This document shows positions 45,778-54,370 of a stretch of 64,000 bases of DNA, one piece after another. Position numbers and translations under genes: made by a program. The stretch is taken from the NCBI RefSeq assembly GCF_021261325.1, contig NZ_JAJSBI010000004.1, forward strand, positions 434,001-498,000. The letters are read 5' to 3'. This stretch comes from Streptomyces guryensis (GTDB lineage Bacteria; Actinomycetota; Actinomycetes; Streptomycetales; Streptomycetaceae). Below the pieces are notes generated by a model, which was given only the letters and a program-made list of their open reading frames with translations, had not been told where the DNA came from and did not search any database. The first letter of the stretch is position 1. Every line of letters begins with the position of its first letter.

Positions 45778-46380
45778 ATGGACGCCGTACGTGTCGCGTT
45801 GCTGCGTGAAGTGCTCGCCGGGACCGAGTGGTTGGGGACCGCGCGGCGGTTCGCAGGGGCGCTGCGCGGGTCGGTGGTGTCGCACGGCGGGGGGCTGCTG
45901 CTGGTGGGCACGCAGGAGTACGAGCCATGGCATCTGGCGGCCCATCTGGTGGACGAGGCCGCGTGGTCGGGGACACCGGAGCTGACGCCGACTCTCGTAC
46001 GGCACGGCGCGTGCCCGTCGGATCCGGCGCATCTGGCGGTGGGGCTGGGCCGGTTGGCGGCGGCTCGGCGGGGCGAGACGCTGCTGGTGGTGTCGCCCGC
46101 CGGGGCGGACTGCCCGCTCCTGGAGCGCGTGCACGACGTGCGGCGGGCCGGGGCGACAGTGCTGGTGCTCGGGCCCGGTGAGGGTGAGCTCGCCTCGATG
46201 GCCCATGAGTCGCTGGCCGTGCCGGAGGGGGCCGAGCTGGACCTGGACACCGTGCAGCACCTGGTCAGCGCGGCGGCCGGGGAGAATGCGCTGCCGGCGC
46301 CGCGGGGGAACCGGCGCTTGCGGGACCGTCTGTACCGGCTGGCGGAGCAGCTGACTGCGCCGCCGCCTGCTCGCTGGTGA
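45778..46380 (+). CDS. Conserved actinobacterial protein of unknown function
   Basis: A 200-residue, Ala/Leu/Gly-rich soluble protein from ATG 45778. I do not recognise a named domain. GGLLLVGTQEYEPWHLAAHL, GETLLVVSPAGADCPLLERV and GATVLVLGPGEGELASMAH look like alternating beta strands and helices of a Rossmann-like fold, perhaps a SIS-type sugar-phosphate fold without its active site. It diverges from the broken sialidase gene. A long palindromic repeat follows its stop. Confidence 0.7.
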   Translation: MDAVRVALLREVLAGTEWLGTARRFAGALRGSVVSHGGGLLLVGTQEYEPWHLAAHLVDEAAWSGTPELTPTLVRHGACPSDPAHLAVGLGRLAAARRGETLLVVSPAGADCPLLERVHDVRRAGATVLVLGPGEGELASMAHESLAVPEGAELDLDTVQHLVSAAAGENALPAPRGNRRLRDRLYRLAEQLTAPPPARW

Positions 46381-46423
46381 TCTCCCGCCCTGGGCCCGCG
46401 GCGGAGCCGCTGATCGATGCAGC

Positions 46424-46603
46424 CGCCCCCGCCGCCCCTACCCGTCCCGTCCCTGGGGGCTGCCGCCCCCCAGACCCCCGCTTCGGCCTGAACGGCCTCG
46501 TCCTCAAACGCCGGACGGGCTGAAAATCAGCCCCTCCGGCGTTTGAGGAGCGGGGGTCCTGGGGCTGGCCCCCGGTACGGGACGGGCAGGGGCGGCGGGG
46601 GCG
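46424..46603. repeat. Dispersed repeat, family A copy 3, in head-to-head form
   Basis: The left half is a full copy (GCCGCCCCCGCCGCCCC, CTGGGGGCTGCCGCCCCCCAG, CTCAAACGCCGGACGGGCTG, shown as fragments). After GAAAATCAG the same elements return inverted: CCTCCGGCGTTTGAGGAGCG, GGGGCTGGCCCCC, ACGGGACGGGCAGGGGCGGC. The two halves make a palindrome of about 180 bases between a + gene end and the start of the MFS gene. Confidence 0.85.
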
Positions 46604-46648
46604 AAAAGCGGTTGCCCGTGGCGGGCGCCCCGCCGACCATGGCGTTTC

Positions 46649-48006
46649 GTGACCACCGACGACGCCTCCGAACCGCCCCCCTCCCGCCTACGCGCCCTCC
46701 TCCCCGATCTCGCCCCCTGGCGGGCCTCCGTCGACTTCCGGCGGCTGTGGGTGTCGGGGACGGTGTCGAACTTCGGGAGTTTTCTGACGTTCGTCGCGTT
46801 GCCTGTGCAGTTGAAGGAGCTCACCGGGTCGGCGGCGGCGGTCGGTGCCATCGGGGCCGTGGAGCTGCTGCCGCTGCTCGTGTTCGGGCTGTACGGGGGC
46901 GCCCTCGCCGACGCCCTGGACAAGCGGAAGCTGATCGTGTGGACGGAGGCCGGGCAAGGGATGCTCAGCGGGGTGCTGCTGGCCAATGCCCTGCTCCCGC
47001 GCCCCGCCGTCTGGCCGCTGTACGTCGTCGCCGCCCTGTCCTCCGCGCTCGTCTCGGTCCAGCGTCCGGCGATCGACTCGCTCTGGCCGCGGATCGTGGC
47101 CCACGAGCACATGCCCGCCGCCGGCGCGCTGAACTCCCTGCGCTGGACGGTCGGCGGTGTCGCGGGCCCGGCCGTGGCGGGCGTGGTCGTCGCGTACGCG
47201 GGGCTCGGCTGGGCGTACGGCGCGGATCTCGCGACCTTCGTCGTCTCCGTGGTCCTCATCGTCCGTATCGCCGCCTCGCCCGCCTCGTACGAGGCCGCGA
47301 AGCCGTCGCTCAAGGCGATCGCGGAGGGCGCCCGTTACGCCTGGAGCCGCAAGGAACTCCTCGGTACCTACGCCGTCGACCTCGCCGCGATGTTCCTGGC
47401 GATGCCGCTCGCCGTACTGCCCTTCCTCGCCGACGAGTTGGACGCGAACTGGGCGCTGGGACATGGGGGTCCCCCCACGCCCTTAAGGCAGTGGGGGAGT
47501 ACGCGACGGTCCCGTTCGGGTCGATGCTGGTGGGCCTGACCGGCGGCTGGACCTCACGCGTGCACCGGCACGGGCGGATGGTGGTCCTGTCGGCCGCGCT
47601 GTGGGGCCTCGCCGTCGCGGCCGCCGGCGTCGTCGGCAACGTATGGCTCGTGCTGCTGTTCCTGACCGTGGCCGGCGGCTGCGACATGGTCAGCGGGATC
47701 TTCCGCGGGGCCATGTGGAACCAGACGATCCCGGACGAGCTGCGCGGCCGTCTCGCCGGGATCGAGCTGCTGTCGTACTCGGTCGGGCCGACCGTCGGCC
47801 AGGTCCGCTCCGGCGGTCTCGCCGCGTGGTGGGGAGTGCGGGCGTCCGTCTGGTCTGGCGGACTGCTGTGCGCGGGCGCGGTGGGGCTGCTGGCGCTGTG
47901 CCTGCCGAGGCTGATGACGTACGACGTGCGCACGAACGAGCACGCGGTGCGGCTGCGCGACCAGCGGACGGCAGCCGCACCGGCGCACACGACGGCGCCG
48001 GCCTGA
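46649..48006 (+). pseudogene. MFS transporter gene interrupted by a 38-bp palindrome
   Basis: From GTG 46649 a 12-span MFS protein of the enterobactin-exporter/macrolide-efflux type reads normally to about residue 271 (RRLWVSGTVSNFGSFLTFVA, GLYGGALADALDKRKLIV as motif A, VQRPAIDSLWPRI). At 47462 the 38-base element CATGGGGGTCCCCCC...GTGGGGGAG interrupts WALG. The second half continues in another frame (YATVPFGSMLVGLTGGWTSR to the stop at 48006). The downstream half is intact, so one event broke the gene. The insertion has the look of a Streptomyces mobile palindrome. Confidence 0.8.
47462..47499. mobile_element. Small palindromic insertion element in the MFS gene
   Basis: CATGGGGGTCCCCCC, then ACGCCCTTAAGGCA, then GTGGGGGAG. 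Inner (GCCCTTAAGGC) and outer (GGGGG/CCCCC) complementarity allow a hairpin. Near-identical palindromes with the CATGGGGGTNCCCCC lead and GGGGGAG end are scattered in Streptomyces genomes, to my recollection. It carries no gene. Confidence 0.6.
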
Positions 48007-48237
48007 TCAGTCGTCGTCAGGGGTTCCGGCCGGGGTGTCGCGCCACTTGGGGTCGTTCTCCCACTCCAGGTTGCGCTCGCGCGCCGTCTGCATCGCGTGC
48101 TCGGCCTCCTGCCGGGAGGCGTACGGCCCGAAACGTTCCTTGGCGGGGCACTCCGGCCCCTCCTCGGCCTTCTTGTGCTTCAGGCAGTAGTACCACTCGC
48201 CGGGTTTGCCGACCGTGCGCTTCTTGAACAAGGGCAT
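48007..48237 (-). CDS. Small conserved cytoplasmic protein
   Basis: A 76-residue hydrophilic protein starting ATG 48237, preceded by GAGGAG. It opens [20 protein letters not shown] and has [19 protein letters not shown], with two Cys that could bind metal, then a helix ([19 protein letters not shown]) and an acidic end. The pattern matches SPOR-like small proteins found beside map in Streptomyces, but no function is known. It is divergent from map with 58 bases between starts, so the two promoters overlap. Confidence 0.75.
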   Translation of the reverse strand: MPLFKKRTVGKPGEWYYCLKHKKAEEGPECPAKERFGPYASRQEAEHAMQTARERNLEWENDPKWRDTPAGTPDDD

Positions 48238-48295
48238 GACCTGCTCCTCTCGCCTCCGACATGTTCCCCCACGCCCGCTGGTTAGACTCGCTGGC

Positions 48296-49153
48296 ATGTC
48301 TGGCCAGTCGCTGCTCGTACCAGGGGAGCTCTCCCCCACCCGTTCCGTACCCGGAAACATCCGCCGTCCCGAGTACGTCGGCAAGCCCGCTCCGACGCCG
48401 TACACCGGGCCGGAGGCGCAGACGCCCGAGACGATCGAGGCGATGCGGGTCGCCGGCCGGATCGCCGCGCGGGCGATGGAGGAAGCGGCGAAGCTCATCG
48501 CGCCCGGCGTCACCACCGACGAACTGGACAAGGTGGCGCACGACTACATGTGCGACCACGGCGCCTACCCGTCGACGCTCGGCTACCGCGGCTTCCCCAA
48601 GTCCCTGTGCACCTCGGTCAACGAGGTGATCTGCCACGGCATTCCGGACTCGACGGTGCTGCGCGACGGGGACATCGTCAACCTCGACGTGACGGCGTAC
48701 ATCGGCGGCGTGCACGGCGACAACAACGCGACGTACCTGGTCGGGGACGTCGACGAGGAGTCGCGGCTGCTGGTGGAGCGGACCCGCGAGTCCCTCGACC
48801 GTGCGATCAAGGCGGTCAAGCCGGGCCGGCAGATCAACATCATCGGCCGCGTCATCGAGTCGTACGCCAAGCGCTTCGGCTACGGCGTGGTGCGTGACTT
48901 CACGGGCCACGGCATCAACTCGTCCTTCCACTCGGGCCTGATCATCCCGCACTACGACAGCCCGCACGCGACGACGGTCATCCAGCCCGGGATGACGTTC
49001 ACGATCGAGCCGATGCTGACGCTCGGGACGCACGAGTACGACATGTGGGACGACGGCTGGACGGTCGTCACGAAGGACCGGAAGCGGACGGCCCAGTTCG
49101 AGCACACGCTGGTGGTGACGGAGTCGGGGGCGGAGATCCTCACGCTGCCGTAG
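48296..49153 (+). CDS. map: Methionine aminopeptidase type I
   Basis: A 285-residue cytoplasmic enzyme that removes the initiator Met from new proteins. ATG 48296. Residues 1-40 are a proline-containing lead ([15 protein letters not shown]) typical of the MetAP1c form with an SH3-binding-like extension. The metal-site residues are visible: CHGIP (His), [18 protein letters not shown] (two Asp), GHGI (His), TIEPML (Glu) and QFEHT (Glu). It is followed at once by a strong terminator. Streptomyces have more than one map gene; this is the extended copy. Confidence 0.95.
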   Translation: MSGQSLLVPGELSPTRSVPGNIRRPEYVGKPAPTPYTGPEAQTPETIEAMRVAGRIAARAMEEAAKLIAPGVTTDELDKVAHDYMCDHGAYPSTLGYRGFPKSLCTSVNEVICHGIPDSTVLRDGDIVNLDVTAYIGGVHGDNNATYLVGDVDEESRLLVERTRESLDRAIKAVKPGRQINIIGRVIESYAKRFGYGVVRDFTGHGINSSFHSGLIIPHYDSPHATTVIQPGMTFTIEPMLTLGTHEYDMWDDGWTVVTKDRKRTAQFEHTLVVTESGAEILTLP

Positions 49154-49166
49154 CGATCGGTCTTCG

Positions 49167-49201
49167 AAGACCCGCCCTGCTGCCGGGGCGGGTCTTTTCT
49201 T
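49167..49201 (+). terminator. Intrinsic terminator of map
   Basis: AAGACCCGCCC (49167-49177) and GGGCGGGTCTT (49186-49196) form an 11-bp stem with an 8-base loop, followed by TTCTT. Confidence 0.9.
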
Positions 49202-49212
49202 GTACGCTTTTA

Positions 49213-49250
49213 CCGACAAAGTGTCGGCAACTTTACCGACGAGGAGTCGG
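49213..49250. promoter_or_regulatory. Two phased TetR-like palindromes at the heme oxygenase promoter
   Basis: CCGACAAAGTGTCGG (49213-49227) and CCGACGAGGAGTCGG (49236-49250) each have perfect CCGAC/GTCGG arms, and both are led by TTTA. Their centres are 23 bases apart, two helical turns. TTTACCGACA...TGTCGG half-sites are typical of TetR-family operators. No TetR gene adjoins, so the regulator is unknown. Confidence 0.6.
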
Positions 49251-49263
49251 GAAGAGTGTTGAC

Positions 49264-49282
49264 TTAGGTAAGCCTTACCTAA
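49264..49282. promoter_or_regulatory. Perfect iron box (DmdR1/IdeR operator)
   Basis: TTAGGTAAGCCTTACCTAA is a 19-bp palindrome apart from its central base and matches the DtxR/IdeR/DmdR consensus. It directly follows TTGACT (49258-49263), a likely -35 box, so iron-loaded DmdR would cover the promoter of the heme oxygenase gene. Confidence 0.92.
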
Positions 49283-49295
49283 GAAGATGAGGCTC

Positions 49296-49943
49296 ATGGA
49301 CTCCTTCTCGACCGTCATCCGCACCGCCTCCCACGAGCAGCACATGGAGGCGGAGACCTCGACGTTCATGAGTGACCTGCTGGGCGGCCGGCTGGGCGTG
49401 GCCGCGTACGCGCGCTACACCGAGCAACTGTGGTTCGTGTACGAGGCGTTGGAGGCCGGAGCCGAGCGGCTGGCGTCCGACCCGGTGGCCGGGCCCTTCA
49501 TCCGGCCGGAGCTGTTCCGGCTGGCGGCGCTGGAGCGGGACCTGGCGCATCTGCGGGGTGCCGGGTGGCGGACGGGACTGAGCGCGTTGCCGGCGACGCA
49601 GGCGTACGCGGCCCGGGTGCGGGAGTGCGCCGAGCAGTGGCCCGGCGGCTACGTCGCGCACCACTACACCCGGTATCTGGGGGACCTCTCCGGCGGGCAG
49701 ATCATCCGGGGCACGGCGGAGAAGACGTGGGGCTTCGAGCGGAAGGGCGACGGGGTCCGCTTCTATGTGTTCGAGGGGATCGGCAACCCGGCGGCGTTCA
49801 AGAGGGACTACCGGGAGCTGCTAGACGGCGTCCGGGCGGACGATCTGGAGAAACAGCGGATCGTGGCCGAGTGCAAGTCGGCGTTCGCCTTGAACACCGG
49901 GGTCTTCCGGGCGTTGGGCGAAGAGTTCCGCCTGTCCGCGTGA
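49296..49943 (+). CDS. hmuO: Biliverdin-producing heme oxygenase
   Basis: A 215-residue helical enzyme that opens heme to biliverdin, CO and free iron. The heme-ligating His is His16 in ASHEQHMEAET. The distal helix carries YTRYLGDLSGGQII, the Gly-rich hallmark of the family. I chose ATG 49296 (MDSFSTVIRTA). ATG 49287 would add three residues and lies only four bases after the iron box, which would imply an almost leaderless mRNA. The perfect iron box upstream shows it is derepressed when iron is scarce, so its task is iron salvage from heme. Electron donor genes are not adjacent. Confidence 0.93.
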   Translation: MDSFSTVIRTASHEQHMEAETSTFMSDLLGGRLGVAAYARYTEQLWFVYEALEAGAERLASDPVAGPFIRPELFRLAALERDLAHLRGAGWRTGLSALPATQAYAARVRECAEQWPGGYVAHHYTRYLGDLSGGQIIRGTAEKTWGFERKGDGVRFYVFEGIGNPAAFKRDYRELLDGVRADDLEKQRIVAECKSAFALNTGVFRALGEEFRLSA

Positions 49944-49948
49944 CCGTC

Positions 49949-50021
49949 ACTGGGGGCTGCCGCCCCCAGACCCCCGCTTCGGCCTGAACGGCCTCGTCCT
50001 CAAACGCCGGACCGGCTGAAA
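49949..50021. repeat. Dispersed intergenic repeat, family A copy 4
   Basis: CTGGGGGCTGCCGCCCCCAG hairpin, GACCCCCGCTTCGGCCTGAA, CGGCCTCGTCCTCAAACGCC and GGACCGGCTGAAAG. It starts 6 bases after the hmuO stop and ends 20 bases before the convergent phzF-like stop. Confidence 0.85.
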
Positions 50022-50041
50022 GATGCGGACCGGGCTTGTCG

Positions 50042-50698
50042 TCAGCGCTCCGGTTGCCGTTCCAGATACACCCGCCCCCCGATCTCGACCCACCCGTACG
50101 GCTGCGGAGCCGTAAGGATCTGCGACCCCGCCCCCTGCGTGATATTGAGCGCCCGCCCCAGCCGGTCCGTGAGCAACAGGGCGGCCGCCCCGGTGGCCTC
50201 GTCCTCGTCGATGCCGTCGTCGCGGCCGGGGAAGCCGCGGGCGCGGACCCGCCCCGCGGGCTCGTCCTCCCAGGCCCAGGCGTAGACCCACTCCCCCTTC
50301 GGCGGGACGGGCAGGTCGTCGACCTCGGCGGCCGTGGCGTACTGGCGGATCGTGCGCGGCGGGGCCCACTCCACCCGGGCCTCGATCCAGCAGAACTCGC
50401 CGTCCTGGCGGGCGCCGACCAGGCCGGCCTGCGTGACCAGTTCGGGCACGTCGAGGAGCCAGGCCGCGCCGACGCAGGGATGGCCGGCGAAGGGCAGGCG
50501 CAGGGTCGGGGTGTAGATGTCGATGACGCCGCGCTCGGGGTCGTCGACGAACACGGTCTCGCTGAACCCGAGCTTCGCGGCGAACGTCTGTCGTTCCGTC
50601 CGGTCGGGCATGACGGATCCCTCGCGGACGACGCCGAGTTCGTTGCCGTAGCCGCCGTTCGGGGCGCAGAAGACGCGGAGCACGTCGTAGTCGGTCAC
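50042..50698 (-). CDS. PhzF-family isomerase-like protein
   Basis: A 218-residue protein, probably starting at GTG 50698. It has the PhzF/diaminopimelate-epimerase-like fold: GYGNELGVV near the start, then FSETVFVDD and the family mark LRLPFAGHPCVGAAWLL, and later DEDEATGAAALLL. PhzF itself isomerises an intermediate of phenazine synthesis; most relatives are uncharacterised. The length is 50 to 60 residues below typical members, with the central linker shortened. It diverges from the efe operon. No phenazine genes are nearby. Confidence 0.85.
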   Translation of the reverse strand: MTDYDVLRVFCAPNGGYGNELGVVREGSVMPDRTERQTFAAKLGFSETVFVDDPERGVIDIYTPTLRLPFAGHPCVGAAWLLDVPELVTQAGLVGARQDGEFCWIEARVEWAPPRTIRQYATAAEVDDLPVPPKGEWVYAWAWEDEPAGRVRARGFPGRDDGIDEDEATGAAALLLTDRLGRALNITQGAGSQILTAPQPYGWVEIGGRVYLERQPER

Positions 50699-51061
50699 GG
50701 GGGAATTGAAACACTGGGCGCGTCAAGGGGATGCGCTCGCCGTCGCGTTGCACGATCAGGGGCTCGGCTCCGCCTGCGCGCACCGGGGCGCGATTCCGTG
50801 CGCCGACCGTGTCACGGCCGACGGTCGGCGGCCGGGGGACTTCGCCGAGCAGGCACCGAAGCGGATTCCTAGAAGTTTCCTTGACTGTTACTTGGGATGC
50901 GCTTTAGGCCACCGTGATCGGGCCGTGCCCATACGGCGTCCATGAGAGCTGAATCACCGCATGGCCGGGTATCGCGCAGGCAAGCCTTAGATAAGTTAGG
51001 TGAGCCTCACCATCCCTGCGTGAGCCTCGACACGCGATTTTCGCCAGCCTCAGGAGCCTGC
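50699..51061. promoter_or_regulatory. Divergent phzF-efeO region with iron box
   Basis: 363 bases without a supported gene. TTGACT at 50881 with TTTAGG 17 bases on is a possible promoter. TTAGGTGAGCCTCACCATC (50996-51014) is an iron box with a perfect left half and CTCACC in the right half, 48 bases before efeO. CCTTAGATAAG just before it may be a second, weak half-site. Control of the efe operon by DmdR1 is inferred. Confidence 0.8.
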
Positions 51062-52201
51062 ATGCGAGCCGCCAGACTCTCCGTCGTCACCGCCGTCGCC
51101 ACCGCGGCGGCGCTGACCGCCGTCACCGGGTGCACGGAGAAGAGCAAGGGCGACGGGGACGCCGCGGTCCAGGTGACCGCCGCCGACTCCAAGTGCGACA
51201 CCTCCACCAAGTCGGTGCCGGCCGGACAGGTCACGCTGAAGATCGAGAACAAGGGCTCCAAGGCGACCGAGGTCGAGATCCTCTTCCCGGACGACCGGAT
51301 CGTCTCCGAGAAGGAGAACATCGGGTCCGGTACGAAGTACACGCTGACCGCGGAGGTGAAGGCGGGCGAGTACGAGATCGCCTGCCGGCCCGGTATGAAG
51401 GGCCATGGCGTCCGGCAGAAGCTGACCGTCACCGGTTCCGGCGCCACCGCCAAGCGGAACCCCAAGCTGGACAAGGCCGTTGCCGACTACCGCGAGTGGG
51501 CGCAGGAGCAGGCCGACGCGACGCTCCCGAAGGTGGAGGTCTTCGCCAAGGCCATCAAGGCCGGCGACCTCAAGGCCGCCCAGGACGCCTACGCCCCCTC
51601 CCGGGTCGGCTGGGAGCGCACCGAGCCGATCGCCGAGTCCTTCGGCAACATCGACCCGAAGACCGACACCCGCGCCGACGGCCTGGAGAAGGGCCAGAAG
51701 TGGACGGGCTGGCACGCGCTGGAGAAGGCGCTGTGGCAGGACAAGAAGATCGGCGCCGAGCAGAAGACCCTCGCCGACCAGCTGGTCACCGATCTGTTGG
51801 ACTGGCAGCAGCGGGTCGGCAAGGCCGTGATCACCCCCACCTCCATGGCCAACGGCGCCAAGGAGCTCCTCGACGAGGTCGCCACCGGCAAGGTCACCGG
51901 CGAGGAGGACCGCTACTCGCACACGGACCTGAGCGACTTCAAGGCCAACGTCGAGGGCGCGCAGCAGGCGTACGAACTGCTCAAGCCGGTCGCGCAGAAG
52001 AGCGACAAGGCGCTGGCCACCGAGCTCGACAAGCAGTTCGCCACGTTGAACACGCTGCTCGACAAGTACCGCACCGACAAGACCTCGGACGGCTTCGTGT
52101 CGTACGACAAGGTCACCGAGGAGCAGCGCAAGGAGCTCTCGGACGCGGTGAACGCGCTCGCGGAGCCGCTGTCCAAGCTCGCCGCCGCCGTCGTGAAGTA
52201 G
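51062..52201 (+). CDS. efeO: Iron-uptake lipoprotein EfeO (cupredoxin plus M75 domain)
   Basis: A 379-residue extracellular lipoprotein. Residues 1-23 are the signal and VTGC sets Cys24. Residues 40-140 form a cupredoxin-like domain (VTLKIENKGSKATEVEILFP, AGEYEIACRPGMKGHGVR). The rest is the imelysin-like M75 helical domain with the HxxE iron site in GWHALEKALW. EfeO is thought to bind ferrous/ferric iron and pass it to EfeU. It is the first gene of efeO-efeB-efeU, behind an iron box. The start is ATG 51062; longer in-frame starts would run across the iron box. Confidence 0.93.
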   Translation: MRAARLSVVTAVATAAALTAVTGCTEKSKGDGDAAVQVTAADSKCDTSTKSVPAGQVTLKIENKGSKATEVEILFPDDRIVSEKENIGSGTKYTLTAEVKAGEYEIACRPGMKGHGVRQKLTVTGSGATAKRNPKLDKAVADYREWAQEQADATLPKVEVFAKAIKAGDLKAAQDAYAPSRVGWERTEPIAESFGNIDPKTDTRADGLEKGQKWTGWHALEKALWQDKKIGAEQKTLADQLVTDLLDWQQRVGKAVITPTSMANGAKELLDEVATGKVTGEEDRYSHTDLSDFKANVEGAQQAYELLKPVAQKSDKALATELDKQFATLNTLLDKYRTDKTSDGFVSYDKVTEEQRKELSDAVNALAEPLSKLAAAVVK

Positions 52202-52216
52202 GGGACGGACAACACC

Positions 52217-53494
52217 ATGACGGAGATCCAGCAAGCCGCCGCCACCGAGGCCGGCAACTCCCAGGCGCCCTCCCGGCGTTCGCTGATCGGCTGGGGCGGT
52301 GCCGGGCTCGCGCTCGGTGCCGCCGCGGCCGGGGGCGCGGTCGCGATGACCAGCGCCGGCAACGACGTGGACCCGACGGCCGCCGAGGCCGGGGCCGCGG
52401 TCGCCTTCCACGGCGCCAACCAGGCCGGCATCGCCACGCCCGTACAGGACAGGCTGCACTTCGCCGCGTTCGACGTACAGACGGACGACCGCGCCGAGTT
52501 CGTGCAGATGCTGAAGGACTGGACGGCGGCAGCGCGCCGGATGACCGGCGGGAAGGCCGTCGGAGAGGGCGCGTACGGCGGTCTCGCCGAGGCCCCGCCG
52601 GACGACACGGGTGAGGCGCTGGGCCTCAAGCCCTCGCGGCTGACGCTGACCATCGGCTTCGGGCCGTCGCTGTTCGAGAAGTTCGGGCTGAAGGACCAGC
52701 GGCCCGAGGCGCTGGTGGACCTGCCGCAGTTCCCCGGCGAGAACCTCGACAGGAACCGCACCGGCGGCGACCTGTGCATCCAGGCCTGCGCGGACGACCC
52801 GCAGGTCGCCGTGCACGCGATCCGCAACCTGGCCCGCATCGGCTTCGGCAAGGTCAACATCCGCTGGTCGCAGCTCGGCTTCGGCAAGACCTCGTCGACG
52901 ACCCCGGACGCGCAGACCCCGCGCAACCTGATGGGCTTCAAGGACGGCACCCGCAACATCGCGGGCACGGAGACGGACCGGCTGAAGAAGTTCGTGTGGG
53001 TCGGTGAGAAGGACGGTCCCGACTGGATGGCCGGCGGGTCGTATCTTGTCGCGCGGCGCATCCGGATGCACATCGAGACCTGGGACCGCACCTCGCTGCA
53101 GGAGCAGGAGGACGTCTTCGGCCGGGACAAGGGCGAGGGCGCTCCGGTCGGCAAGGCCAAGGAGCACGACAAGCCGTTCCTGAAGGCGATGAAGCCGACC
53201 GCGCATGTGCGTCTCGCGCACCCCGACTCCAACGACGGGATCACGATCCTGCGCCGCGGCTACTCCTTCACCGACGGCACCGACGGCCTCGGTCGCCTCG
53301 ACGCGGGCCTGTTCTTCCTCGCCTACCAGCGGGACGTACGCAAGGGGTTCATCCCGTTGCAGCGCAGGCTCTCGGCGACCGACGCCCTCAACGAGTACAT
53401 CCAGCACGTGGGTTCGGCCGTGTTCGCCGTTCCGCCCGGCGTCCGTGACAAGGACGACTGGTGGGGCAGCACGCTGTTCTCCAAGGAGGCGTGA
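52217..53494 (+). CDS. efeB: Tat-exported DyP-type heme peroxidase EfeB
   Basis: A 425-residue secreted heme protein. The Tat signal is SRRSLIGWGGAGLALG near residues 19-34. The DyP domain has the catalytic motif GFKDGTRNI (GxxDG Asp), with the proximal heme His in HVRLAHPDSNDG and the distal Arg nearby (LRRGYSFTDGT). EfeB is proposed to oxidise ferrous iron or handle heme outside the membrane for uptake by EfeU. Tat export fits folding with heme before secretion. It starts 15 bases after efeO and ends 3 bases before efeU. Confidence 0.93.
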   Translation: MTEIQQAAATEAGNSQAPSRRSLIGWGGAGLALGAAAAGGAVAMTSAGNDVDPTAAEAGAAVAFHGANQAGIATPVQDRLHFAAFDVQTDDRAEFVQMLKDWTAAARRMTGGKAVGEGAYGGLAEAPPDDTGEALGLKPSRLTLTIGFGPSLFEKFGLKDQRPEALVDLPQFPGENLDRNRTGGDLCIQACADDPQVAVHAIRNLARIGFGKVNIRWSQLGFGKTSSTTPDAQTPRNLMGFKDGTRNIAGTETDRLKKFVWVGEKDGPDWMAGGSYLVARRIRMHIETWDRTSLQEQEDVFGRDKGEGAPVGKAKEHDKPFLKAMKPTAHVRLAHPDSNDGITILRRGYSFTDGTDGLGRLDAGLFFLAYQRDVRKGFIPLQRRLSATDALNEYIQHVGSAVFAVPPGVRDKDDWWGSTLFSKEA

Positions 53495-53497
53495 GAC

Positions 53498-54370
53498 GTG
53501 TTCTCCAACTACCTGATCGGCCTGCGCGAGGGGCTCGAAGCCAGCCTGGTCGTCTGCATCCTCATCGCCTACCTGGTCAAGACGGGCCGCCGGGACGCCA
53601 TCCGGCCCATCTGGATCGGCATCTCCATCGCCGTGCTGATCGCGATGGCCTTCGGCTGCGTCCTCGAATTCGGCTCCCAGGAGCTGACCTTCGAGGCGCA
53701 GGAGGCCCTCGGCGGCTCGCTCTCCGTCGTCGCCGTCGGCCTGGTGACGTGGATGGTCTTCTGGATGCGGCGCACCGCCCGGCATCTGAAGTCGGAGCTG
53801 CACGGCAGGCTGGACGCGGCCCTCGCGATGGGCACGGGCGCGCTGGTCGCCACCGCGTTCCTCGCCGTCGGCCGTGAGGGCCTGGAGACCGCCCTGTTCG
53901 TGTGGGCCTCGGTGCACGCGGCCAGCGACGGTACCCCGCGCCCGCTGGTCGGCGTGGCACTGGGCCTCGCCACCGCGGTCTTCCTGGGCTGGCTGTTCTA
54001 CCGCGGCGCCCTGAAGATCAACCTCGCGAAGTTCTTCACCTGGACCGGCGGCATGCTCGTCGTGGTGGCCGCGGGTGTGCTGGCGTACGGCTTCCACGAC
54101 CTGCAGGAGGCCGACTGGATCCCCGGTCTGACGCACCTGGCCTTCGACATCAGCGACACCATCCCGCCGGACAGCTGGTACGGCACCCTCCTCAAGGGCG
54201 TCTTCAACTTCCAGCCGGACCCGACCGTCCTCCAGGTCACGGTGTGGCTGCTGTACCTGATCCCGACACTCGCGCTGTTCTTCGCCCCGGTAGGGTTCGC
54301 CTCCGGGAAGGGGAAGGTGAAGACACCTGATGAGCAGGGATCGCGGCCCTCGAAGGCTCCGCAGGCTTGA
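53498..54370 (+). CDS. efeU: FTR1-type iron permease EfeU
   Basis: A 290-residue membrane protein of seven spans from GTG 53498. The two iron-conducting REGLE motifs are at residues 10-14 (LREGLEASLV) and about 127-131 (GREGLETALF), as in the FTR1/EfeU family. HDLQEADWIPG precedes the last spans. It imports iron delivered by EfeO and EfeB. The 3' end overlaps the next gene by 41 bases. Confidence 0.94.
   Translation: MFSNYLIGLREGLEASLVVCILIAYLVKTGRRDAIRPIWIGISIAVLIAMAFGCVLEFGSQELTFEAQEALGGSLSVVAVGLVTWMVFWMRRTARHLKSELHGRLDAALAMGTGALVATAFLAVGREGLETALFVWASVHAASDGTPRPLVGVALGLATAVFLGWLFYRGALKINLAKFFTWTGGMLVVVAAGVLAYGFHDLQEADWIPGLTHLAFDISDTIPPDSWYGTLLKGVFNFQPDPTVLQVTVWLLYLIPTLALFFAPVGFASGKGKVKTPDEQGSRPSKAPQA

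Noticed and set aside
50042..50698. PhzF-like gene as evidence for phenazine synthesis
   Set aside because: No other phz genes are present and most PhzF-fold proteins are unrelated to phenazines.
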